Below, piece after piece: positions 32,781 to 40,121 of a stretch of 64,000 nucleotides of DNA (position 1 is its first letter; every line of letters begins with the position of its first letter). Under the pieces are notes generated by a model that was not told the DNA's origin, searched no databases, and saw nothing but the letters and a program-made list of their open reading frames with translations. The stretch covers positions 109,132 to 173,131 of the forward strand of contig JACTMP010000011.1 in the NCBI GenBank assembly GCA_014584575.1, read 5' to 3'. Position numbers and translations under genes: made by a program. The DNA comes from Chloroflexota bacterium. GTDB taxonomy: Bacteria > Chloroflexota > Anaerolineae > Promineifilales > Promineifilaceae.

Positions 32781-34415
32781 ATGCAATTTACACATGGTGG
32801 TGAACTGGTGGCGCGGGCGCTGGCGGCGCAGGGGGTGGATACGCTCTATACTCTGTGCGGCGGCCACATTGCGCCCGTGTATGAAGGTTGTTTGAACAAT
32901 AACATTGCCGTGATTGATTTCCGGCACGAGCAGGCCGCCGGGCACGCCGCCGACGCCTATGCCCGGCTGACGCGCAACATCGGCGCGGCCATTGTCACCG
33001 CCGGGCCAGGGGTGACGGATGCAGTCACGGCCGTAGCCAATGCCTACCAGGCGCGCAGCCCCATGATCCTCTTTGGCGGCGCGGCCCCCTTGCGTACACG
33101 GGGGCGAGGCGCATTACAGGAAATGCCGCAAACGGAGATGTTCCAGACCTTCACCAAAGCCAGCTTCACCATTCAAAAAACGGAAGAAATCCCGGCGCAA
33201 CTGGCCGATGCTTTCAGACTGGCGCTGAGTGGGCGTCCCGGCCCCGTCTTTATTGAACTCCCTTTTGACGTGCTGTTTAACGCCATAGATGTGCCCGAAA
33301 TCGCCCCCAAATTTGTGGCCGAGCCGGTTCAGCCCGAACTGAGCGCCATTCAAGCGATGTTCGAGATTTTGCGCAGCGCGCAAAAGCCCATCCTCATTGC
33401 CGGGACGCAGGTGTATTGGGATGGGGCCAGCGAGGCCCTGCGTGACTTTACGGAGCAAACGGCCGTGCCTGTCTTCACCAACGGCGCGGGGCGGGGCACA
33501 CTGCCCATGACCCACCCCCACTGCGGCAAAGCTGCCCGCTCCAAAGCCCTGCGTGAAGCCGATGCCGTGCTGCTCATCGGCACGCCGCTGGACTTCCGCC
33601 TGAAATACGGCCTGGAAGGGTGGAATCCCAACGCCAAATTGATCCAGATTGAAAACGACGCCGCCGAACTGCATCACAACCGCCAGGCCGATGTGGCCAT
33701 GGTGGCCGATGCGCGGCTGGTGTTGGAGGCGCTCAGCGAAGGGCTGCAAGGCATTCGCTGGGGCGATTGGCTGGACGAAGTGCGCGGTTGGGAAGCGAAA
33801 AAGCGCGACCAGCAGGCCGACTGGGAAGCGCTGGATGACGCCCCCGTCAACCATTTCCGTTTTGCCGCCGAAATCAACAAACTGCTAGACGAAGAGATGA
33901 TCGTCGTCGGCGACGGCGGCGACATCGTCAGCGCCGCCGCCAAAGTGCTGGATGTGACCATGCCCGGCCAATGGCTGGACCCCGGCCCGTTGGGCTGCCT
34001 GGGCGTCGGCGCGCCCTTTGCCATTGCCGCCCAACATTTGTATCCGCAAAAGAAGGTGTTAATCGTCAGCGGCGATGGCTCTTTTGGGTTGAACGGGTTT
34101 GAGTTTGACACGGCCGTGCGCTACCACCTGCCCATTGTCGCCATCGTCGGCAACGACGCCGGCTGGGGACAAATTCGTGGGCCACAGGTGAACATGGTCG
34201 GTGAAGAACGGGCCATCGCCACCAAACTGGCGCCCACCCGCTATGATAAAATTGTGGCGGCGATGGGCGGCTACGGCGAACACGTAGACAACCCGGCTGA
34301 CATCGGCCCCGCCCTGGCGCGTGCCTTCGCCAGCGGCCTGCCCGCCTGCATTGATGTGGCCCTGGACGAAAAAGGAATGGCAAAGACGGGGGCAAGTACA
34401 CCGTATATTGTGTAA
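32781..34415 (+). CDS. ThDP-dependent lyase, 2-hydroxyacyl-CoA lyase-like
   Basis: 544 aa with the three domains of the acetolactate synthase superfamily. The catalytic Glu is in FRHEQAAGHAADAYAR (about 51); the ThDP/Mg motif is GDGSFGLNGFEFDTAVRYHL ending in GNDAGW. The downstream GQIRGPQVNM and upstream CGGHIAPVYEG fit the HACL1/ILVBL branch better than biosynthetic acetolactate synthase, so cleavage of a 2-hydroxyacyl-CoA to an aldehyde and formyl-CoA is plausible. AAAGGAGGCAAC precedes the ATG. Last gene of the HAD-MazG-PECR operon; its TAA lies in a small repeat array. Confidence 0.85.
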   Translation: MQFTHGGELVARALAAQGVDTLYTLCGGHIAPVYEGCLNNNIAVIDFRHEQAAGHAADAYARLTRNIGAAIVTAGPGVTDAVTAVANAYQARSPMILFGGAAPLRTRGRGALQEMPQTEMFQTFTKASFTIQKTEEIPAQLADAFRLALSGRPGPVFIELPFDVLFNAIDVPEIAPKFVAEPVQPELSAIQAMFEILRSAQKPILIAGTQVYWDGASEALRDFTEQTAVPVFTNGAGRGTLPMTHPHCGKAARSKALREADAVLLIGTPLDFRLKYGLEGWNPNAKLIQIENDAAELHHNRQADVAMVADARLVLEALSEGLQGIRWGDWLDEVRGWEAKKRDQQADWEALDDAPVNHFRFAAEINKLLDEEMIVVGDGGDIVSAAAKVLDVTMPGQWLDPGPLGCLGVGAPFAIAAQHLYPQKKVLIVSGDGSFGLNGFEFDTAVRYHLPIVAIVGNDAGWGQIRGPQVNMVGEERAIATKLAPTRYDKIVAAMGGYGEHVDNPADIGPALARAFASGLPACIDVALDEKGMAKTGASTPYIV

Positions 34416-34445
34416 CTCGGTAATTGGGTAATTACCCAATTACCA
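34413..34445. repeat. 8-nt repeat hairpin, GTAATTGG family
   Basis: Units GTAACTCG, GTAATTGG, then GTAATTACCCAATTACC form a palindrome. The TAA stop of the ThDP lyase is in the first unit. Same architecture as the other arrays, different unit. Confidence 0.75.
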
Positions 34446-34453
34446 CCAAACCA

Positions 34454-35710
34454 ATGACCCACAGGATCACCGACACTGAACTCAGACACCTGCGCACCAT
34501 CGAGCCATCTGATGGCGGGCTGACGGACACGGCCGTGACCAGCAGCCTGATGAAAATACTCACCTCGTTGGATCGGCGACTCTTACAAGAGCTGATTACC
34601 GAGCAGCATTTTGCGCCAGGGGAGATTATCTTCTGCGAGGGGGACGATGGTGATGCCCTTTACATCGTCTGGGCCGGGCAGGTGGCGGTGGTTAAAGGCA
34701 GCTTTAGCCAACCAGACGATTTGTTTTTCCGGCTGCCTGGCGAAGTGGTGGGGGACATGGCGCTGCTGGAAAACAAACCACGTTGGGCCTCCCTGGTGGC
34801 GTTGGAACCGACCCGACTGCTGCGCATTGAACGCGAAGGATTTTACAAACTGCTGCAAGCCCAGCCGTCCATCAGCCTGAATTTACTGGCCTTATTAAGC
34901 GCCCGACTGCGCGCCATACACCAAACCAGCCGGACGGAAACGGTTACGCCCGATCGGGGGGTATTGCGGCAGATTTCCTCGCTGCTCGACGAAAACGAGC
35001 AGTTAATGGCGCAGCAGCAGCTACGCCAGGAAACGAGCGACCTGATCGTCCATGACCTGCGCAGCCCGCTGGGCAATATGTTTAGCGTCCTGAACATGCT
35101 GGAACTGGTGCTGCCGGAGGATGTGCTGGCAGCGAACCGGGAATTGCTCGATATTGCCCGGCTGGCCCATGCGCGGATGAAGGATTTGGTGGATTCTTTG
35201 CTCGATGTTTCCCGGCTGGATTCTGGCACATTGGCCCTGGATCGGGAGTGGGTAACTATCAGGCAGGTTGTGGATGAAGTGCTGAGGCTGGCTTCCCTGT
35301 CAACCAGCCGACGCATGATCCAGCTGGAGACGAGTTTTGCCGATGATCTGCCACCGGTGCTGGTGGACGTGGACCGCATACGGCGGGTGCTGACCAATCT
35401 GCTCGACAATGCAATCAAGTTTTCGCCGGATAACGGCCGTATCCGGCTAGAAATCGGTGTTGTTAACCAGATGCTGCGGATTAGTGTGCAAGATGTCGGC
35501 CCCGGTATCCCCCCGGCCGACCGCCAACGTATCTTTGATCGTTTTGCTCAAGTGCAGAAGTTGGGAATGCGCCGGCCACGTGGGTATGGACTGGGGCTGG
35601 CCTTTTGCCGCCTGACGGTGGAAACGCACGGCGGGCAAATCTGGGTCGAGCCGGGGGACGGGGACGTGGGCAGCCGGTTTGTGTTTACCCTGCCGCTAAA
35701 CAATGGCTGA
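34454..35710 (+). CDS. Histidine kinase with N-terminal cyclic-nucleotide-binding domain
   Basis: 418 aa, soluble. A cNMP-binding/Crp-like domain occupies about 30-150 (GEIIFCEGDDGDALYIVWAG; LPGEVVGDMALLENKPRWAS). After a coiled coil come HisKA with the acceptor His in LIVHDLRSPLGNM (about 205) and HATPase (LTNLLDNAIKFSPDNG, DVGPGIPPADRQRIF, GYGLGLAF). The FGEM-like phosphate loop reads VGDMALLENKPRWAS, without the Arg-Ser pair of true cAMP binders, so the ligand is uncertain. The ATG at 34454 directly follows a repeat and lacks a ribosome site. Confidence 0.88.
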   Translation: MTHRITDTELRHLRTIEPSDGGLTDTAVTSSLMKILTSLDRRLLQELITEQHFAPGEIIFCEGDDGDALYIVWAGQVAVVKGSFSQPDDLFFRLPGEVVGDMALLENKPRWASLVALEPTRLLRIEREGFYKLLQAQPSISLNLLALLSARLRAIHQTSRTETVTPDRGVLRQISSLLDENEQLMAQQQLRQETSDLIVHDLRSPLGNMFSVLNMLELVLPEDVLAANRELLDIARLAHARMKDLVDSLLDVSRLDSGTLALDREWVTIRQVVDEVLRLASLSTSRRMIQLETSFADDLPPVLVDVDRIRRVLTNLLDNAIKFSPDNGRIRLEIGVVNQMLRISVQDVGPGIPPADRQRIFDRFAQVQKLGMRRPRGYGLGLAFCRLTVETHGGQIWVEPGDGDVGSRFVFTLPLNNG

Positions 35711-35743
35711 AACCTGACAGGCCCATTGAGACCTGCCAGGTTT
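35711..35743. repeat. AACCTGACAGG palindrome, copy 1
   Basis: 33-bp inverted repeat AACCTGACAGG ... CCTGCCAGGTTT directly following the kinase stop TGA and between convergent genes. The second copy is at 49611-49643. Confidence 0.75.
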
Positions 35744-35749
35744 GAAGAG

Positions 35750-37192
35750 TCAGGCTGTCTGGGGCATAACCTGCGGCGAAAGGCCGTTGGGCGAGGGCGT
35801 GGCGACGGCCGTGTCCCGGCGCAATAATGGGCCGCCAACAGCCAGGAAGTCATACCCTTTCTCGACCAGGGTCATGTAGTCGGGGATCATGCGACGGCCG
35901 TCAATGACCAGGTAGGGTGGCTTGACCGCTTTTTCAATGGTGCGCGAGAGGCCACGAAACTCCTCCCAGTCAGTAGAGATGAAAACGGCATCTGTGCCTT
36001 TGAGAGCGTCCTGTACCGTGTCGTGGTAGGTGATGCGCTCAAACAGGTGGTTCTTTTCCGGGTTGAACCAGTATTCCTGGGCGGCCTGCATCGCCAATGG
36101 GTCGTAAGCGCGGATTTCCTTCACCCCTTTGCTCAGCAGGGATTCCACCGCTTTGAGAGCGGCCGAATCGCGCATGTCGTTGGTGCGTTTTTTGAAGGCC
36201 AGCCCCAAAAGGGCTACTGTTTTCTGGTTAAAGTTGAAACGGGCTTCATGCACGGCGCGGTCAATGAGGTACGTTTTCTGGTATTCGTTAATGTTGTAGA
36301 CGGCTTGCAGCAAATCGGTGGAGCAACCCGCCTGATTCAACTGGTAGATGAGCGACTGGATGTCCTTGCCAAAGCAGCTGCCACCGGCGCCATTGCTGAC
36401 GTAGGAACCCCAGGTGCTGATACGGCCGTCGGCCGTCACCCCGATCTTCAAATCTTCCATGCGCACATTGGGCAGGCTCTCCGCCACCCGCGCCCCGACG
36501 CCATTCCAGAAGGAGATGTAGGTGAGCAGCAGGGTGTTGCCCATGTACTTGATGGCCTCGGCCGTTTCCGGCGTTGTCTCCACATACTTGATGCGCACAT
36601 GGTTGACGAATTGGGAATAAACACGGCGCAAAATCTGGAAATCTTCCGGCGTGTCTGCGCCGACAACGACCCGGTCGGGGCGGCGTGACCCATCAATGGC
36701 ATTACCCTGCGCCAAAAATTCCGGGTTGGAAGCGACGCCAAAATTTTCCACGCCATGTTCGCTCAGCACACGTTCCAGCAGGCGGGCGGTGCCAATGGGC
36801 ACGGTGCTTTTGTTCACCAATACGACCCGGTTTTTTGATGGGCGATTGGCTAACAATTTCGCCACGTCGTTGGCTGCTTTGAGATAGTAGCTCAGGTCGG
36901 TAGAGCCATCCCGGTTGGGCGGGGTGTTGATGCACATAAAGAAGACATCGGTCTCGTCAATGACCTGGCTGATGCTGCTGGTGAAGTGCAGGTAATGGCC
37001 TTGTGTTTCTTGAATGGCCTCATACAGGCCTGGCTCGTTTACGTAATACTCAATTTGTGCCCGGTCGCCACTTTCATAGGCAGCAATCTTCTTGGGGTCA
37101 ATGTCGTAGGCATACACCTCATGCCCCGCTTCCGCCAGGATGGCGGCATGTGGTAAACCCACAAAACCTGTGCCGACAACGATAATTTTCAT
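35750..37192 (-). CDS. UDP-sugar (UDP-glucose-type) 6-dehydrogenase
   Basis: 480 aa. It oxidises a UDP-sugar to the uronic acid for surface polysaccharide. N-terminal NAD site VVGTGFVGLPHAAILAEAGH, NTPPNRDGSTD, VNKSTVPIGTA, NPEFLAQGNAI, then the helical linker and the catalytic Cys in GAGGSCFGKD, and a C-terminal UDP-binding domain (GLAFKKRTNDMRDSAAL). All catalytic motifs are intact. A Pro/Ser-rich tail ends the protein. AAGGAGTAAATCACA precedes the ATG. Confidence 0.94.
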   Translation of the reverse strand: MKIIVVGTGFVGLPHAAILAEAGHEVYAYDIDPKKIAAYESGDRAQIEYYVNEPGLYEAIQETQGHYLHFTSSISQVIDETDVFFMCINTPPNRDGSTDLSYYLKAANDVAKLLANRPSKNRVVLVNKSTVPIGTARLLERVLSEHGVENFGVASNPEFLAQGNAIDGSRRPDRVVVGADTPEDFQILRRVYSQFVNHVRIKYVETTPETAEAIKYMGNTLLLTYISFWNGVGARVAESLPNVRMEDLKIGVTADGRISTWGSYVSNGAGGSCFGKDIQSLIYQLNQAGCSTDLLQAVYNINEYQKTYLIDRAVHEARFNFNQKTVALLGLAFKKRTNDMRDSAALKAVESLLSKGVKEIRAYDPLAMQAAQEYWFNPEKNHLFERITYHDTVQDALKGTDAVFISTDWEEFRGLSRTIEKAVKPPYLVIDGRRMIPDYMTLVEKGYDFLAVGGPLLRRDTAVATPSPNGLSPQVMPQTA

Positions 37193-37212
37193 TGTGATTT
37201 ACTCCTTAAATT

Positions 37213-37270
37213 GGGAGATTGGAGATGAGAGATTGCGACTATCAATCTCTCATCTCCAATCTCTCATCTC
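37213..37270. repeat. Heptad repeat hairpin, GGAGATT family
   Basis: GGGAGATTGGAGATGAGAG on the left pairs with CAATCTCTCATCTCCAATCTC on the right. It lies upstream of the UDP-sugar dehydrogenase start, not at a gene 3' end, so it is an exception to the usual placement. Confidence 0.8.
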
Positions 37271-37413
37271 TGATTTTTCATGCTCTGGGATTTGAAATGT
37301 CACGGCTTGCCCCGCCGGATTCAATCACTCGATTATACACAGACTGCACCAAACGGGCGCAGCATTCATAAGGAAACAAGGAAACCCTTATGAACCGGCT
37401 TAATAGGGGAGAG

Positions 37414-37455
37414 GTAATCCGTTATCGGTAATCGGTAATCGGTTAACGGTGACGG
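37414..37455. repeat. One-arm heptad array, CGGTAAT family
   Basis: Units CGTTAT, CGGTAAT, CGGTAAT, CGGTTAA, CGGTGA run into the 3' end of the SGNH-like gene. The TAA stop of that gene (37443-37445, minus strand) lies inside the array. Confidence 0.75.
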
Positions 37456-38744
37456 CGGGTGAACCAGAAGAGGCCGCCGCCAGCTATGAGCACAACCAGG
37501 AGCGCCACAGGCCACACGGCCGTGCCCACCCCCACATCATCAGAAACCGGCGCGGGAATGGTTGGTGTGGGTGGTGGGCTGGTGGCAGTGGGCGGCACGG
37601 CCGTTGCCGTGAGTGTAGGCGTAGCGGTATCTGTGGCTGTGGGGGATGGCGTGACCGTAAGCGTGGCGGGTTGGGTTGGTGTGGCCGTGTGGGTGGTTGT
37701 GGGCGCGGCGGTAAGGGCAGCGGTGATAACCGGTGCGTCGGCGGCGCGGAACCAGCCGGTGGTGCTGTCCGTCAGGAAAAATTCCAACAACATCTCTGCC
37801 ACCTTTGTATTGCCGCTGCGTGAGGGGTGGGTGCAATCTTGGGCCATATCTTCGGCCAGCCAGACACGGCCGTCGCTGCGCGCGTTTTCCCCATCAATCC
37901 ATAAATACGGCCCCCAACTCAGGTAAGGGGCCATCACCGCCCCTTTTGCCAGGTCAAAGTTTAGCGCCGGGTCACCATTGATCTGCTGCTCAATCAGCCA
38001 GCGGACGGCAAAAGCTGTTTCATAGGCGGCCGGTTCCGGGCTGAGACCCCGGTCTATCATATACGAGCGCGTGCGGCTGGATAGATAGGCCATTTTGAGG
38101 TTGGGGTAACGCGCTTTTAGCTGCTGCACAATCGTAAGCAAATGGGACTGCAATGCCTGGGCTTTTTCCGGGAAGGGGCCACCATCGGTCAACGTCAGCT
38201 TGATCCAGGCTACCTGCACCTGTTCCGGTGTGCTGTTGGCCCGTGTCAGGATTGTATTCAGGTTTTCCCAGGTATCTGTGTCTGGAGCGGCCCAGTCATC
38301 AGCCACACGCCCGCTTTGGGCCCCATTGACGGCTTTCACGGCCGTATTCACCGCCGGATTGAGGTGAATAGCCTCCATAAAATGGTTGAACTCGGAATTG
38401 GTGTTGGACATGCCGACGGAGATGAGGACGATACGGCCGTCGGCGTCCGGTTCGCCGGTTTCGTTCAAGGGCACAATGGAGGCGGCAATCGTTTGCCCGG
38501 CAGCTTCGTGGTCGGGGGGGCGTTGGTTACGGCCGTCTGGATACAAGCCACCGGTGAAACCCGTCGCTTGCCCATCTATCCGCACATACTCATTGGCCCC
38601 TAAGTCGGTTAGCGGCGTGGCCACAGGCAGGAATGGGGCGGCGCAGATCGTTTGTTGGGCAGCGGCAACGTGCGAGGTGGGTTGGACGGCCGTGCCGCTG
38701 CCCAACAAGGCCAACAGGATAATGAGAAAGAGTCGTCTGCCCAT
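37443..38744 (-). CDS. Secreted SGNH-like protein with Thr/Pro linker and membrane anchor
   Basis: 433 aa. Signal peptide MGRRLFLIILLALLGSG, a soluble domain of about 310 residues (IVLISVGMSNTNSEFNHFME; NGAQSGRVADDWA; CTHPSRSGNTKVAEMLLEFF), a Thr/Pro-rich linker and a C-terminal helix ending TRRHR. The Ser in SVGMSNTN and the late HPS block resemble the GDSL/SGNH hydrolase plan, but the nucleophile is not certain. It could be an esterase acting on surface glycans. I start at 38744 because the preceding nine residues have no signal-peptide character. Confidence 0.7.
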   Translation of the reverse strand: MGRRLFLIILLALLGSGTAVQPTSHVAAAQQTICAAPFLPVATPLTDLGANEYVRIDGQATGFTGGLYPDGRNQRPPDHEAAGQTIAASIVPLNETGEPDADGRIVLISVGMSNTNSEFNHFMEAIHLNPAVNTAVKAVNGAQSGRVADDWAAPDTDTWENLNTILTRANSTPEQVQVAWIKLTLTDGGPFPEKAQALQSHLLTIVQQLKARYPNLKMAYLSSRTRSYMIDRGLSPEPAAYETAFAVRWLIEQQINGDPALNFDLAKGAVMAPYLSWGPYLWIDGENARSDGRVWLAEDMAQDCTHPSRSGNTKVAEMLLEFFLTDSTTGWFRAADAPVITAALTAAPTTTHTATPTQPATLTVTPSPTATDTATPTLTATAVPPTATSPPPTPTIPAPVSDDVGVGTAVWPVALLVVLIAGGGLFWFTRRHR

Positions 38745-38841
38745 AATTTGTCTGTCGCTCCGTACAACCACTCAGTGGCGCGTGTAAAAAACAGGATTTG
38801 CAGGATAATACAAAAGAACCAATTTGCAAAACAGGAAGATT

Positions 38842-40065
38842 ATGACTGAACCGATAACAGAGAGTTATTCAACAGATACTTATTCATCAGATGTGGAGAT
38901 CGTGCAAATAGACGGCGGACACGAAGCAGCTTCAGGCCGCACTTTTATCATCGTGGGCACTGCCCACATCTCACAAGAATCCACCGACCTGGTGCGCCAG
39001 GTGATTGAGCAGGAACGGCCGGATGTGGTCTGCGTGGAACTGGATGAACAGCGCTACCAGACCCTCGCCAACCAGCGCAAGTGGGAATCGCTTGATCTGC
39101 GCCAGGTCATTCGCCAAAAACAGATGATGACCCTGATCATCAACCTGATGCTCTCCTCCTACCAGAAACGGCTGGGGCAAAAACTGGGCGTGGCTCCGGG
39201 CACAGAACTACTGGAAGCCACCAAAGTGGCCCAGGAAATGGGCATCCCCGTAGCCCTGGTTGACCGCGACGTGCGCATTACCCTGCGCCGCGCCTGGAAC
39301 AGCATGTCCTTGTGGGAAAAGAGCAAGCTGCTCAGCGCCGGTCTGGCAGGCATGATGGAAGGGCAGGAGATCACAGAGGAACAACTGGCGGAACTGCGCC
39401 AGACGGACGTGCTGACGGAATTGATGCAAGAGTTGGGCCGCTTCATGCCCAAGCTCAAAACTGTGCTCATTGATGAACGGGACACCTACATCACCCAAAA
39501 AACGCTGGCGGCTGAGGGGCAAAAGGTGGTGGCGGTGGTGGGTGCGGGGCACATGCAGGGTATTCGCCAATCCTTAGCCGTCAATCAGCGGCAAGATTTG
39601 TCGCCGCTGGAAACGATTCCCCCGCCTTCCAAAACGGGCACTATCATTGGTTGGGGACTGCCGCTGTTGATGGTGGGGCTGCTGCTTTATATTGGCGTGA
39701 CGCAGGGGGCGGCGGCGTTTGGACAAAATCTGGCCTACTGGTTCCTGGCGGGGGCGATCCTGTCGGCGATTGGGGCGATTGCGGCGTTGGGGCATCCGGC
39801 GACGGTGTTGGTGGCCTTTTTTACCGCGCCGTATGCCACGCTGAATCCGTTGATTGGCGTGGGCTATATTGCGGCGCTGGCGCAGGTGTGGGTACGGCCG
39901 CCGACGGTGAAGGAGTTGCAGACGGTGGGGGATGATGTGAGTGTGCCTGGCCAATGGTGGCGTAACCGGCTGCTGCGGGTGATGTTGGTGTTTGTGTTTA
40001 CGACCATTGGCAACCTGATCGGCAATTTTCTGGGGGCGAGTGAAATTATTCGCAATCTGTTCTAG
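38842..40065 (+). CDS. TraB/PrgY-family membrane protein
   Basis: 407 aa. The N-terminal domain has the TraB signature (FIIVGTAHISQESTDLVRQV, RPDVVCVELDEQRY, DRDVRITLRRAW, VLIDERDTYITQKTL, VVAVVGAGHMQGI) with conserved His, Glu and Arg that suggest a metal-dependent peptidase-like site. Three to four membrane helices fill the C-terminal third. Enterococcal relatives shut down pheromone signalling; in bacteria outside that group the role is unknown. ACAGGAAGATT precedes the ATG at 38842. Confidence 0.9.
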   Translation: MTEPITESYSTDTYSSDVEIVQIDGGHEAASGRTFIIVGTAHISQESTDLVRQVIEQERPDVVCVELDEQRYQTLANQRKWESLDLRQVIRQKQMMTLIINLMLSSYQKRLGQKLGVAPGTELLEATKVAQEMGIPVALVDRDVRITLRRAWNSMSLWEKSKLLSAGLAGMMEGQEITEEQLAELRQTDVLTELMQELGRFMPKLKTVLIDERDTYITQKTLAAEGQKVVAVVGAGHMQGIRQSLAVNQRQDLSPLETIPPPSKTGTIIGWGLPLLMVGLLLYIGVTQGAAAFGQNLAYWFLAGAILSAIGAIAALGHPATVLVAFFTAPYATLNPLIGVGYIAALAQVWVRPPTVKELQTVGDDVSVPGQWWRNRLLRVMLVFVFTTIGNLIGNFLGASEIIRNLF

Positions 40066-40073
40066 CAAAGAAA

Positions 40074-40104
40074 GACCCTAAGGGTTTTGAAAACCCTTAG
40101 GGTC
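40074..40104. repeat. GACCCTAAGGGTTT palindrome, copy 3
   Basis: 31-bp hairpin eight bases after the TraB stop and just before the ribosome site of the molybdopterin enzyme gene. Confidence 0.85.
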
Positions 40105-40121
40105 TGCGAGGAGTGTTGGCT

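Noticed and set aside
31929..32945. Minus-strand frame of about 340 codons opposite the SDR and ThDP genes
   Set aside because: Shadow of two overlapping or adjacent genes with intact motifs on the plus strand.
30846..34415. Branched-chain amino acid (ilvB) operon
   Set aside because: No small regulatory subunit, no ilvC and the ThDP protein has HACL/ILVBL-type motifs (GQIRGPQV, CGGHIAPVYEG), so biosynthetic acetolactate synthase is less likely.
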